NCBI GenBank assembly: GCA_964497495.1
Contig: CAZCCZ010000006.1
Location: 48,837-112,836 of the forward strand
Length of the DNA: 64,000 nucleotides
DNA from: CAXXOK01 sp964497495
GTDB lineage: Bacteria; Bacillota; Clostridia; Christensenellales; Aristaeellaceae
Reading direction: 5' to 3'
This document shows, one piece after another, positions 1 through 8,508 of this stretch (positions are counted from its first letter, which is position 1; every line of letters begins with the position of its first letter). A program made the translations under genes and the position numbers. The notes beneath the pieces were generated by a model. The model did no database searches and had not been told where the DNA came from. It was given only the letters and a program-made list of their open reading frames with translations.

Positions 1-1
1 T

Positions 2-658
2 AACTTCGTGAACCCTGCGCTGGCCGCGCGCACCATCATGATGCTTTCGTGGACGTCCCTGATGGCCGCCAATGTGATGCCGCATGCCTGGCAGTGGGCC
101 ACGACCTCCGCGGATACCGTCGCCTCCGCCACGGTGGACGCGGTCGCCTCCGCCACGCCGCTTGGCGAAAGCCCGCTGCACTACACGCTGTGGCAGCTAT
201 TTTCCGGTAACGTGCCCGGAATGCTGGGCGAAACCTGCAAGCTCACGCTGATTTTGGGCGGCGTGTACCTGTTGATCCGCGGGGTGATCGACTGGCGCAT
301 CCCCGCGGCGTTCATCGGCACGGCCTTCGTGCTGTTCTGGATCCAGACCGGCTCGCTGTATTCCCCGGAAGGAACGCACAGCGTTCTGTACCAGATGCTC
401 AGCGGCGGCCTGCTTCTGGGCGCGTTCTTCATGGCTACGGACTACGTCACCAGCCCGGTCAACCCCTGGGGGCGCGTGATCATGGGCGCAGGCTGTGCCG
501 TGATGCTGTTCGTCATCCGCGTGTACAACAGTTCCTACCCAGAAGGCTGCTCATTCGCCATCCTGTTCATGAACGTCCTCACGCCGCTCATCGACAAAAT
601 GACGACGCCCAAGCCCTTCGGATACGTGAAGCCTGCCAAGCCCGCGAAGGAGGCGTGA
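2..658 (+). CDS. rnfD: Ion-translocating Rnf complex subunit D (5' partial)
   Basis: Membrane subunit of the Rnf complex, which couples ferredoxin oxidation and NAD+ reduction to Na+ or H+ export. The frame is open to the left edge, so the N-terminal part lies outside the window; about 218 C-terminal codons are visible. They contain several hydrophobic segments and the stretch DAVASATPLG, which matches the region where RnfD carries covalent FMN on a Thr of an S/T-G/S-A-T motif. The segment YLLIRGVIDWRIPAAFIGT is typical of RnfD/NqrB. The gene is followed directly by rnfE, so the usual rnfG position between D and E is empty. Strong family match; only the start is unknown. Confidence 0.93.
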   Translation, partial: NFVNPALAARTIMMLSWTSLMAANVMPHAWQWATTSADTVASATVDAVASATPLGESPLHYTLWQLFSGNVPGMLGETCKLTLILGGVYLLIRGVIDWRIPAAFIGTAFVLFWIQTGSLYSPEGTHSVLYQMLSGGLLLGAFFMATDYVTSPVNPWGRVIMGAGCAVMLFVIRVYNSSYPEGCSFAILFMNVLTPLIDKMTTPKPFGYVKPAKPAKEA

Positions 659-660
659 GC

Positions 661-1302
661 ATGAGCGAAAAGAGAAATTTACAGGCCGTTTTCATGAACG
701 GCATCGTGAAGGAGAACCCCACTTTCCGTCTGCTGCTGGGTATGTGCCCGACGCTGGCGATCTCCACGGCCGTGTCGCAGAGCATCGCCATGGGGCTGGC
801 GTCCACCTTCGTGCTGGTGTTCAGCAATCTGTTCATCTCGTTGCTGCGTAACATCGTTCCGGAACGCGTGCGCATCCCGTCCTTCGTGGTGGTCATCGCG
901 ACGTTCGTGACCATCGTGGATCTGGTGATGAAGGCCTTCGTGCCCGCCCTCAGCGCGGCGCTGGGCCTGTACATCCCGCTGATCGTGGTGAACTGCATCA
1001 TCTTCGCGCGCGCCGAGTCCTTCGCGTTTAAAAACCCGCCGCTGGCCGCGCTTGCCGACGGGCTGGGCATGGGCATCGGCTTCACGCTGGCGATCACCCT
1101 GCTTTCCACCGTGCGCGAGATCATCGGCAGCGGCACCTTCCTGGGCATGCAGGTGATGCCCGCCAGCTACCATCCCATGGCGATCATCATCCGCCCTCCG
1201 GGAGGCTTCCTGATGTTGGGTCTGCTTCTGCTTATGGTCAACGCCGTATCGAAGGCCATTGAGAAGCGCAAGGCAGCCAAGACGAAGGAGGAGATCGCAT
1301 GA
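661..1302 (+). CDS. rnfE: Rnf complex subunit E
   Basis: Integral membrane subunit of the Rnf complex (RnfA/RnfE/NqrD-E family), 213 residues with about six transmembrane helices. The segment KENPTFRLLLGMCPTLAIS near the N-terminus and LPLIVVNC-type motif (here IPLIVVNCIIFARAE) are diagnostic of RnfE; the Cys in such motifs of RnfA/E is thought to take part in a membrane 2Fe-2S site. An AAGGAGG at 647-653 lies 7 nt before ATG 661 but only 1 nt before an in-frame GTG at 655, so ATG 661 is chosen. It starts just after the rnfD stop, and its end overlaps rnfA by 4 nt, which indicates translational coupling. Confidence 0.95.
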   Translation: MSEKRNLQAVFMNGIVKENPTFRLLLGMCPTLAISTAVSQSIAMGLASTFVLVFSNLFISLLRNIVPERVRIPSFVVVIATFVTIVDLVMKAFVPALSAALGLYIPLIVVNCIIFARAESFAFKNPPLAALADGLGMGIGFTLAITLLSTVREIIGSGTFLGMQVMPASYHPMAIIIRPPGGFLMLGLLLLMVNAVSKAIEKRKAAKTKEEIA

Positions 1303-1886
1303 GCACATTGCTGATCATCATCGTTGGCGGCGTGCTGGTCAACAACTTCGTCATGTCGCAGTTCCTGGGTATCTGCGCGTTTCTGGGCGTTTCTAAGAAA
1401 ACGGAGACAGCGCTTGGCATGGGCATGGCGGTGACATTCGTCATGGCTATCGCCTCGCTGTTCACCTACTTCATTCAGCGGTACCTGCTGATCCCCCTTA
1501 AACTGGAGTACATGCAGACCATCGCCTTTATCCTCGTCATCGCCGTTTTGGTGCAGACGGTGGAAGTGGTGTTAAAGAAAATCAGCCGGTCGCTGTACCA
1601 GGCGCTGGGCGTGTATCTGCCGCTGATCACCACCAACTGCGCGGTGCTTGGCGTGGCCATCAACAACACCACCGCAGTGGCTGGGGGCTATAACCTGATC
1701 CAGTCCGTGGTCAACGGCACGGCGGGCGCGTTGGGCTTCATGCTGTCCATCGTCGCCTTCGCAGCCATCCGCGAACGGCTGGCCATTGGCAACCTGCCCA
1801 AATGGATGGATGGTTTTCCCGGCGCGCTGATCGCGGCCGGACTGATGTCCATCGCGTTCCAGGGCTTCTCCGGACTGATTCATTAA
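1299..1886 (+). CDS. rnfA: Rnf complex subunit A
   Basis: Integral membrane subunit RnfA, 195 residues and nearly all hydrophobic, homologous to RnfE in inverted topology. The start VNNFVMSQFLGICAFLGVS and LPLITTNCAVLGVA are signature segments. ATG 1299 overlaps the rnfE stop (ATGA) and is preceded by AAGGAGGAG. The order E-A-B is the standard clostridial one. Length matches the family (about 190 residues). No anomaly seen. Confidence 0.95.
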   Translation: MSTLLIIIVGGVLVNNFVMSQFLGICAFLGVSKKTETALGMGMAVTFVMAIASLFTYFIQRYLLIPLKLEYMQTIAFILVIAVLVQTVEVVLKKISRSLYQALGVYLPLITTNCAVLGVAINNTTAVAGGYNLIQSVVNGTAGALGFMLSIVAFAAIRERLAIGNLPKWMDGFPGALIAAGLMSIAFQGFSGLIH

Positions 1887-1900
1887 GGAGGGCGAAAAGA

Positions 1901-2974
1901 ATGACCGGTATTCTCATCGGCGCGGGCGTTCTGACGGCCATCGCGCTCGTCTTCGGCCTCCTGCTGACGCTCGTTAACAATGCGTTCGCTATTCCGTCCG
2001 ACCCGAAGCGGGACCAGATCCGCGAGGCGCTTCCGGGCGCGAACTGCGGCGGTTGCGGCTTCGCGGGCTGCGACGCGCTGGCGGACGCCATCGCCGCGGG
2101 TAAGGCGGCCCCCAACGCGTGCCCCGTAGGCGGGATCACGGTTGCCAAAAAGGTCGCGGAGATCATCGGAGGCGACGCCGGAGCGGACGAGACGCGCAAG
2201 GTGGCAACCGTCGTTTGCCAGGGCACCATCGACCGCTGTAAAACAAAATTTGTATATCACGGCATCGAGGACTGCACTGCCGCCGTGCTGGTCAACGACG
2301 GCAACCGCGCGTGTAAGTACGCCTGCCTGGGCCTGGGCACCTGCGTACGGGCCTGCAAGTTCGACGCCATCCATATCGACGAGTATTCCAAGATCGCCGT
2401 GGTGGATACGGACAAGTGCACGGCGTGCGGCGCCTGCGTGGCGGTGTGCCCCAAGAAGGTGCTGGATCTGCAGCCCGTCACCCTGCCGGTGCGCGTGCTC
2501 TGCCGCGCGGCGGAGGAAGGCGTGCTGGTTAGCGACAACTGTAAAATCGGCTGCGTGGGCTGCGAGCTTTGTATGAAAACCTGCAAGTTCGGGGCCATCG
2601 TGATGGAAAACCATCTGCCTAAAATCGACCGCAACAAGTGCGTGGGTTGCATGATGTGCGCCGAGGTCTGCCCGACGGGCGCCATGTGGGGGGATTTCGA
2701 CAACCGCCACATCGCGCTGATCGACCGCGACCTGTGCATCGGCTGCGGCATCTGTAAAAAAACCTGCCAGTTCGAGGCCATTTCCGGCGAGCGCAAGAGC
2801 GTGCACGAGATCAACGAAGCCTGCACCGGCTGCGGGCAGTGCGTTCCCAAGTGCCCCAAGAAAGCCATCACCCTGCCCGTACGGCAGCACGTGCGCGACG
2901 CCAACGCCAAGATAGGCACGTCCGAAACCGTGGCCGCGGTTCCTAAAGACGAAACGCCGGAATCGAAGGCGTAA
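1901..2974 (+). CDS. rnfB: Rnf complex iron-sulfur subunit B
   Basis: Peripheral electron-input subunit of Rnf that passes electrons from reduced ferredoxin into the complex. 357 residues. One N-terminal anchor helix (about 3-28) is followed by the Fe-S domain GANCGGCGFAGC (Cys 49, 52, 57, 74). After that come Cys-rich ferredoxin modules such as CTACGACVAVCP, CVGCELCMKTC, CVGCMMCAEVCP, CIGCGICKKTC and CTGCGQCVPKCP. This is the long, multi-cluster clostridial form; proteobacterial RnfB is near 190 residues. ATG 1901 has AAGGAGGG just upstream (about 1885-1892); the open frame continues further 5' but would overlap rnfA without a ribosome site. Last gene of the rnf operon. Confidence 0.94.
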   Translation: MTGILIGAGVLTAIALVFGLLLTLVNNAFAIPSDPKRDQIREALPGANCGGCGFAGCDALADAIAAGKAAPNACPVGGITVAKKVAEIIGGDAGADETRKVATVVCQGTIDRCKTKFVYHGIEDCTAAVLVNDGNRACKYACLGLGTCVRACKFDAIHIDEYSKIAVVDTDKCTACGACVAVCPKKVLDLQPVTLPVRVLCRAAEEGVLVSDNCKIGCVGCELCMKTCKFGAIVMENHLPKIDRNKCVGCMMCAEVCPTGAMWGDFDNRHIALIDRDLCIGCGICKKTCQFEAISGERKSVHEINEACTGCGQCVPKCPKKAITLPVRQHVRDANAKIGTSETVAAVPKDETPESKA

Positions 2975-3044
2975 TCTGGAAAAACGAGCGCATCTGGAAT
3001 ACAATTCACGATCAACCGGCCACGCGTGCAAGGAGGGAACGAAC

Positions 3045-3860
3045 ATGAAACTCGGCTTTATCGGCGCCGGCAATATGGCGACCGCCATCCTTCACGGCGT
3101 GCTGGAAAGCGGCTTTCTCGAACCCGGAGAGATCGCGGTGTACGACGTGAACGTGGCACAGAGCGAAAAGTTCGCGGCGGGCAAGCCGATCCGCATCGCG
3201 GAAACGCAGGAAGAGCTGGTAAACGCCTGCGACCGCGTGTTGCTAGCGGTGAAACCCGTTTACATGGAGGCGGTGCTGAAGAAAGCGCGCCCCATGGCGG
3301 CCGGGAAGGATTTCATTTCCATCGCAGCGGGCTGGACGTTCGCCATGCTCACGGCGATCCTGAACGGGGAAAGCGGCGCGCGCGTGCTGCGCGTGATGCC
3401 AAACACCCCGGCCATGGTGGGCGAGGGCTTCACCGCGATCTGCGAACAGACGACGCTGACCAGCGAATCCTTTGAATGGGCGATGGGCCTTTTCGCCACG
3501 CTGGGCGAGGTGGCGGTGCTGCCGGAAAGCCAGTTCGACGCCGTGGTGGCGCTGACGGGCAGCAGCCCCGCTTACGTGTTCATGTTCATCGAAGCCATGG
3601 CGGACGCCGCCGTAGCGCTCGGCATCCCGCGCGCGATGGCCTACCGTGCGGCGGCGCAGGCCGTGCTGGGTTCGGCCCGCATGGTACTGGAAACGGGCGA
3701 GCACCCGGCCTCCCTCAAGGACAAGGTGTGCTCGCCCGGCGGCACCACCATCGAGGCGGTGGCTTCCCTGGAACGGGACGGTTTCCGCAGCGCCGTGATC
3801 GACGCCATGCTCGCCTGCGCGGAGAAAAGCCGCAGCCTGAGCGAAAAGCCGAAGGCATAA
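3045..3860 (+). CDS. proC: Pyrroline-5-carboxylate reductase
   Basis: Catalyses the last step of proline synthesis, NAD(P)H-dependent reduction of 1-pyrroline-5-carboxylate, in the cytoplasm. 271 residues, normal for ProC. The N-terminal Rossmann motif GFIGAGNMATAI is at residues 4-15. MPNTPAMVGEG, ALTGSSPAYVFMFIEAMADA and the C-terminal signature DKVCSPGGTTIEAV are all present. An AAGGAGGG stands about 7 nt before ATG 3045. It lies 70 nt after rnfB on the same strand without a visible terminator, so it may be co-transcribed with rnf, and it is followed after 9 nt by rnhA. Confidence 0.95.
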   Translation: MKLGFIGAGNMATAILHGVLESGFLEPGEIAVYDVNVAQSEKFAAGKPIRIAETQEELVNACDRVLLAVKPVYMEAVLKKARPMAAGKDFISIAAGWTFAMLTAILNGESGARVLRVMPNTPAMVGEGFTAICEQTTLTSESFEWAMGLFATLGEVAVLPESQFDAVVALTGSSPAYVFMFIEAMADAAVALGIPRAMAYRAAAQAVLGSARMVLETGEHPASLKDKVCSPGGTTIEAVASLERDGFRSAVIDAMLACAEKSRSLSEKPKA

Positions 3861-3869
3861 GGAGTTTTC

Positions 3870-4415
3870 ATGACACAGACGGCCGAGAAACCGCTGAAAA
3901 AGGTGCAACTGTATACGGACGGAGCCTGCTCCGGCAACCCGGGACCGGGCGGATGGGGCGCGATCCTCAGTTTCAACGGCAACACCAAAGAGCTTTCGGG
4001 CCATATGCCCGGCACCACCAACAACCGCATGGAGCTTTTCGCGGTCATCAGCGGCCTTGGCGCGCTTAAAGAACCCTGCGAGGTGGACGTGTATTCCGAC
4101 TCGGCCTATACCGTCAACGCCTTTCGGCAGCACTGGATCGACAACTGGCAGCAAAACGGCTGGCTGACCAGCGAGAAGAAGCCGGTGGAAAACGGCGACC
4201 TGTGGAAACTGCTGTTGCAGATCATCCGCGCGAAAAAGCACCGGGTCACGTTCCACAAGGTGAAGGGCCACGCGGACGACCCGCTCAACATCCGCTGCGA
4301 CGAACTGGCGCGCGCGGCCATACAGGAATACCGGCGCATGAACGGCGAGGCGGAAAACGACGCGCAGGCCGAAAAGACGCTGCCGCAGGGGAAGCCCGCA
4401 GGTGAAAAGTTGTAA
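3870..4415 (+). CDS. rnhA: Ribonuclease HI
   Basis: Endonuclease that cuts the RNA strand of RNA:DNA hybrids. 181 residues: a standard RNase H fold of about 150 residues plus a charged C-terminal tail. Catalytic carboxylates are visible: Asp in LYTDGACSGNPGPGG, Glu in NNRMEL, Asp in DVYSDSAY and Asp in RCDELARAA, together with the flexible-loop His in VKGHADD. An AAGGAG ribosome site precedes ATG 3870, which is 9 nt after proC. A rho-independent terminator follows at 4442-4473, ending this transcription unit. Confidence 0.96.
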   Translation: MTQTAEKPLKKVQLYTDGACSGNPGPGGWGAILSFNGNTKELSGHMPGTTNNRMELFAVISGLGALKEPCEVDVYSDSAYTVNAFRQHWIDNWQQNGWLTSEKKPVENGDLWKLLLQIIRAKKHRVTFHKVKGHADDPLNIRCDELARAAIQEYRRMNGEAENDAQAEKTLPQGKPAGEKL

Positions 4416-4441
4416 ATTCTTCAAGGATATCGAGAATAACG

Positions 4442-4480
4442 GGCAACGGGCGCGTTGAGGCGCAACCGTTGCCTTTTCCT
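4442..4480 (+). terminator. Rho-independent terminator after rnhA
   Basis: GGCAACGG (4442-4449) pairs perfectly with CCGTTGCC (4466-4473) around a GC-rich loop that can pair further. A T-rich tract (TTTTCCTTT) follows. It sits 26 nt after the rnhA stop and before the promoter of the SpoIID gene. Confidence 0.8.
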
Positions 4481-4576
4481 TTCCGGCGGGCCTTCTTCGG
4501 CGCCGCGGAAGGGGAGAAACGCTTGCGGCGTCGGCAAGACCTCGTGAAAAAGCACGCTGAAAACGCAAACCGGTTA

Positions 4577-4605
4577 TGGACATTTACGCTCGGTTATGTT
4601 ACAAT
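4577..4605 (+). promoter_or_regulatory. Sigma-A-type promoter of the SpoIID/SH3 gene
   Basis: TGGACA (4577-4582), a 17-bp spacer and TACAAT (4600-4605). An in-frame ATG at 4576 falls inside this promoter, which argues that translation begins downstream, at 4657. Confidence 0.6.
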
Positions 4606-4656
4606 CGAAATAATTACGAAAGTGTTAAGTATAACGACTGCGCCGGAGGGCTGCCC

Positions 4657-7600
4657 ATGCGGAGTAAGGCAGGAAACGCTTTCCAGAGGGGGCTTGGGGT
4701 CGCGCTGACCCTGTGCCTTGCTTTCCAGCTTCCGCTGTCCGCCCGCGCCTCATCCGTTTCCGACGTTGCGGTGGAGGCCGCTTCGTATACCACGGCGTCC
4801 GCCGCGGTGGACGGCATGGTGCGCGTGTACCTTTCCTCGCTGGGAAGCCCGACCACGCTGACGCTGACCGTGGCGGGCAACTACACGCTGAGCACGGGGG
4901 CGTCGCTGGCCAGCGGGGAGACGCTCACCATCGGGTTCAACAGTTCGTCCGGCGCGATCACGCTGACCAGAAACGGCGTGAAGACCGGCATGGGCACCTC
5001 GTTTTCCATCCTCAGGCACAGCACCGGAGGCACCAACGGCATTACGATTTCACAGGCCCGCAAGCCGGGCAACCCCTACCCGGGGGACGTGGCCTTCCGC
5101 GCCGTTTACCAGAGCGGCGGATACTACAAGCTCTATACCATCGTCAACGTATACATCGAAAACTATCTGTACGGCGTACTGCCCTACGAAATCGGCAGCG
5201 GCGCGCCCGCCGAGGCGCTGAAGGCGCAGGCCGTGGCTGCTCGCACCTATACCGTGCGCATGATGAACAGCCGCGCCTCCGGCTACTACGACGTGGTGGA
5301 TACCACCGGCGACCAGACCTACAACGGCACGCCTTCCGGGTGCGCTTCCTGCACGGCGGCGGTGGACGCCACCAAGGGCGTCGTGTTGAAAAACGGCGGT
5401 TCCTACACGGCCACCTACTACTCCGCGTCCAACGGCGGGCAGACCGAATCCATCCGCAACATCTGGGGTACCACCGGATGCGACTATCTGGACGTTCACG
5501 ACGATCCCTTCGATTACGCCAACCCGGACAGCACCGTAAAGAAGGCTACGGTTTACGCGAACTGTGCCAGCTCCAATAATAACTCGTCCCTGATGGCGCT
5601 GCTGAAAACCAAGGCGGTCACGGCGCTGGCTTCCGCCGGGTACGCCGCCACCGGCGGCAACACGTCGCTGACGACGATAAAAAGCATCGTGGCGCACACG
5701 CCCAAATACGCCTCCCCGAGCAGGCTTTATACCAAAATGGATTTCTCGCTCACCGCCGCCACGGTCAACGCGGCGGGTTCCTCCGTTACCGCTTCGGTCA
5801 CCGTGACCTGCGGCATCTTCACCGAACTGGAAAGCCTGCTTTCCATGAGCATCCAATCCGGCAGCAACGAGCTGTGGACGGTCGTGAAAGGCGCGAACAC
5901 CTTTACGCTGGAAGCGCGGCGGTACGGCCACGGGCTGGGCCTCAGCCAGCGCGGCGCGATATACATGGGCAGGCTCGGTTATACGTACGACGATATTTTG
6001 GGCTTTTACTATCCGGGCTGCACGCGCGTGGGCACCACGTTCACCAATACCATTTTGGCGGCGGATTCCACCGAGGAGATCACCACCGAGGAGACGTCCG
6101 TGGATATTGGCGACGAAGATGCGGACGGCAGCGCCTGCACCGCGGTGGTCAAGCTGGCTTCCAGCACGGGCACGCTGGCCATACGCGGCAGCAAATCCGA
6201 CTCCGGTTCCATCCTGGGGGTACTGTCCAACAGCTCCCGCGTCACGGTATATGCGGGCGACGGCACGTGGTGCCTGATCAAGTTCGGCGCGATCGTAGGC
6301 TACGTGCCGTTCTCCGCGCTGACCGTGACCGGCACCGTTCCGGAAAGCTCAGACATGAGCGTAACCGCCATTGCCGGTTTCGCCACCGTCACGGCCAGCA
6401 CCTACCTGAACCTGCGCGAATCGGGCAGCTATTCCGCAGGCGTCGTATCCACCGCGCCCGGCGGGGCCGTGCTGACGGTGCTCAGTAAAACGTCCTCGTG
6501 GGCGTATGTCCAGTACGGAACGACCGTCGCCTACGCGTGCGCGGATTTCCTCTCCTACTCGGATACCTATCCGGGCGCGGCGGTCAGCTCCGGTTCCACC
6601 ACCGCCACCGTAACCACGGAAGACGATGCGGGAACGGCCCTGCGGGCGACCGCCAGCACCGACGGCGAGGTGCTGGCGATGCTGGCCGAGGGCGCGGTCG
6701 TGACCGTGACGAACGACGACGGTTCCTGGGCCGCCGTAACCTGCAACGGCGTAGCCGGGTACGTGCTTTCCGGCTGTCTGACGCCGGGCGACGGAACGGA
6801 TGGCACAGACGGTACTTCGGACGACACGCCGGACGGTACCGACACTGCGGGCCTGACGGCCGTCGTCGCCACGCAGAGCGGCTCGCTCAACATGCGCAGC
6901 GAGGCCCGCGCGGGCAGCACCATCCTGACCACGATACCCAAAGGCGCGGCCGTCACCGTGACGGCGAAGGGGGAAACGTGGTGCGCCGTCACGTACAACG
7001 GTTACGCCGGATACGTGATGACCGTCTATTTGCAACTGGGCGGTAATCATACCGCGCAGGACGATACCACCGAGACCACGGCGACGGTTACCACGGAATC
7101 CGGCTCCCTGAACCTGCGGCAGTTACCGAAGACCGGCAGCACGATCCTGGCCGCCATCCCGCGGCTGGCCACGGTGACCGTGCATACCCGCGGCGCGGAA
7201 TGGTGCTCCGTCAACTACAACGGCGTCGAAGGCTACGTGATGACGGTATTCCTGACCATCGCGGAAACTGTGCAGGAAACGCCGACGGATACGCCCTCGC
7301 CCTCGCCCAGCGGAACCCCGACGGATACGCCGCTGCCCGGCGAAGCGCCGACGGATACGCCCCCGGCGAGCGTAACCCCGACGGATACGCCTTCGCCCTC
7401 GCCCAGCGCGACGCCGACGGATACACCCCCGCCGGACGACGTTTCCGCGGACGGACCCGGCGTGCTGACCGCCGTCGTCTCCACGGATTCCGGGTCCCTC
7501 AACCTCCGCACGGACATGCTGCCGGGCAGCCGGGTGCTTACCCGCATCCCCAGCGGCACGACCATTACGATCCTCCAGAAGCTGTCGGCGTGGAGCCTGA

Positions 7601-8508
7601 CCACCTACGGCGTGTACATCGGCTACGTGATGAACAGTTATCTCACGTTCCGTACCGACCCGGTACCGGCCGTTTCGGATTCCGGCACCGCCACCGTAGT
7701 AACGGCCTCCGGTTCGCTTAACCTGCGGGCAAGCGCTTCCACAGGCGCGGATATTCTTACCACGATTCCCCGGCTGGCGACCGTTACGGTGCTCACCCGG
7801 GGGGATGACTGGTGCCAGGTTGCGTACGGCGCATACGGCGGTTACGTGCAGACGGCCTTCCTCTCCTTTGCGGGCAGCACGGGCGATACGGGGAATGCGG
7901 ACAGCACGGAAGATACGGACGGGGCCGACGCATCCGCGACGGTTACCGCGTGGGTATACACGGCGTCCGGATCGCTGAATCTGCGCGCGTCCGCTTCCTC
8001 CTCGGCGCAGGTTTTAACCGCCATCCCGAGGCTGGCGCAGGTGACGCTGCTTTCGCAGGACGTCACATGGTGCAGGCTTTCCTACGGCGGGTATACCGGC
8101 TATGCCATGACCGCTTACCTGACTACCGTAAAACCTGCTGAATTAACGGTTGGCGGCGATACGGAAACCGCAGCGCCGACGGCGGGTGCGACGCAGGAGC
8201 CTACGCAGCCTGCAACCACCGGCACGCCGGAGCCTACGATTACGAACACGCCGACCCCCGCGGGGACCGTCGCGGAGGACCCGACCCTCGCCGCGCCGGA
8301 AAACGTGCTGCTGGCGCAGGTCACGCCGCCGGACAGCGCGGCCACGCTGTCCCTGTGGGCAAGCTGCACCGAGCAGACCGGTTGGCTGATGGATATGATC
8401 CAGCTCACGCAGGTCACGGTCGTGCGCAAGGGGGATACCTGGTGCGAAGTGAACTATTACGGCCAGATCGGGTTCTGCCTGACTAAGGGGCTGACGATGC
8501 TTGAATGA
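4657..8508 (+). CDS. Secreted SpoIID-domain protein with nine SH3-like repeats
   Basis: 1283-residue exported cell-wall protein. A signal peptide (RSKAGNAFQRGLGVALTLCLAFQ...ARA) spans about residues 1-35. A SpoIID/LytB domain lies at about 165-455, with IENYLYGVLPYEIG and the C-terminal GHGLGLSQRGA. SpoIID proteins are lytic transglycosylases acting on glycan lacking stem peptides, or amidase enhancers. From about residue 490 to the end there are nine bacterial SH3-like repeats of about 60 residues, recognisable by SGSLNLR...WCxVxYNGxxGYVMTxxL; the third and ninth are degenerate. They are separated by Thr/Pro/Ser/Asp-rich linkers. GGAGGG (4645-4650) lies 6 nt before ATG 4657. SpoIID itself is usually near 340 residues. 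A sporulation role is not proven by context; general wall remodelling is equally possible. Confidence 0.85.
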   Translation: MRSKAGNAFQRGLGVALTLCLAFQLPLSARASSVSDVAVEAASYTTASAAVDGMVRVYLSSLGSPTTLTLTVAGNYTLSTGASLASGETLTIGFNSSSGAITLTRNGVKTGMGTSFSILRHSTGGTNGITISQARKPGNPYPGDVAFRAVYQSGGYYKLYTIVNVYIENYLYGVLPYEIGSGAPAEALKAQAVAARTYTVRMMNSRASGYYDVVDTTGDQTYNGTPSGCASCTAAVDATKGVVLKNGGSYTATYYSASNGGQTESIRNIWGTTGCDYLDVHDDPFDYANPDSTVKKATVYANCASSNNNSSLMALLKTKAVTALASAGYAATGGNTSLTTIKSIVAHTPKYASPSRLYTKMDFSLTAATVNAAGSSVTASVTVTCGIFTELESLLSMSIQSGSNELWTVVKGANTFTLEARRYGHGLGLSQRGAIYMGRLGYTYDDILGFYYPGCTRVGTTFTNTILAADSTEEITTEETSVDIGDEDADGSACTAVVKLASSTGTLAIRGSKSDSGSILGVLSNSSRVTVYAGDGTWCLIKFGAIVGYVPFSALTVTGTVPESSDMSVTAIAGFATVTASTYLNLRESGSYSAGVVSTAPGGAVLTVLSKTSSWAYVQYGTTVAYACADFLSYSDTYPGAAVSSGSTTATVTTEDDAGTALRATASTDGEVLAMLAEGAVVTVTNDDGSWAAVTCNGVAGYVLSGCLTPGDGTDGTDGTSDDTPDGTDTAGLTAVVATQSGSLNMRSEARAGSTILTTIPKGAAVTVTAKGETWCAVTYNGYAGYVMTVYLQLGGNHTAQDDTTETTATVTTESGSLNLRQLPKTGSTILAAIPRLATVTVHTRGAEWCSVNYNGVEGYVMTVFLTIAETVQETPTDTPSPSPSGTPTDTPLPGEAPTDTPPASVTPTDTPSPSPSATPTDTPPPDDVSADGPGVLTAVVSTDSGSLNLRTDMLPGSRVLTRIPSGTTITILQKLSAWSLTTYGVYIGYVMNSYLTFRTDPVPAVSDSGTATVVTASGSLNLRASASTGADILTTIPRLATVTVLTRGDDWCQVAYGAYGGYVQTAFLSFAGSTGDTGNADSTEDTDGADASATVTAWVYTASGSLNLRASASSSAQVLTAIPRLAQVTLLSQDVTWCRLSYGGYTGYAMTAYLTTVKPAELTVGGDTETAAPTAGATQEPTQPATTGTPEPTITNTPTPAGTVAEDPTLAAPENVLLAQVTPPDSAATLSLWASCTEQTGWLMDMIQLTQVTVVRKGDTWCEVNYYGQIGFCLTKGLTMLE
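7280..7440 (+). repeat. Intragenic tandem repeats encoding PTDTP linker
   Basis: Five imperfect direct copies of a 30-37 nt unit containing CCGACGGATAC. They encode Pro-Thr-Asp-Thr-Pro blocks alternating with Pro-Ser runs, between SH3 repeats five and six of the SpoIID protein. Unit lengths keep the reading frame. Such arrays can change copy number by slippage or recombination. Confidence 0.75.

Noticed and set aside
1802..1900. N-terminal extension of RnfB into rnfA
   Set aside because: It would be an Arg-rich segment overlapping rnfA in another frame. ATG 1901 has AAGGAGGG upstream and gives the normal membrane anchor.
4576..4656. Upstream ATG (4576) for the SpoIID protein
   Set aside because: It lies inside the TGGACA/TACAAT promoter. 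ATG 4657 has a ribosome site and directly precedes the signal peptide.
7280..7440. CRISPR-like array
   Set aside because: The repeats are short, in frame, imperfect and code for Pro/Thr/Asp linkers, with no unique spacers. No CRISPR array or cas gene is seen anywhere in the window.
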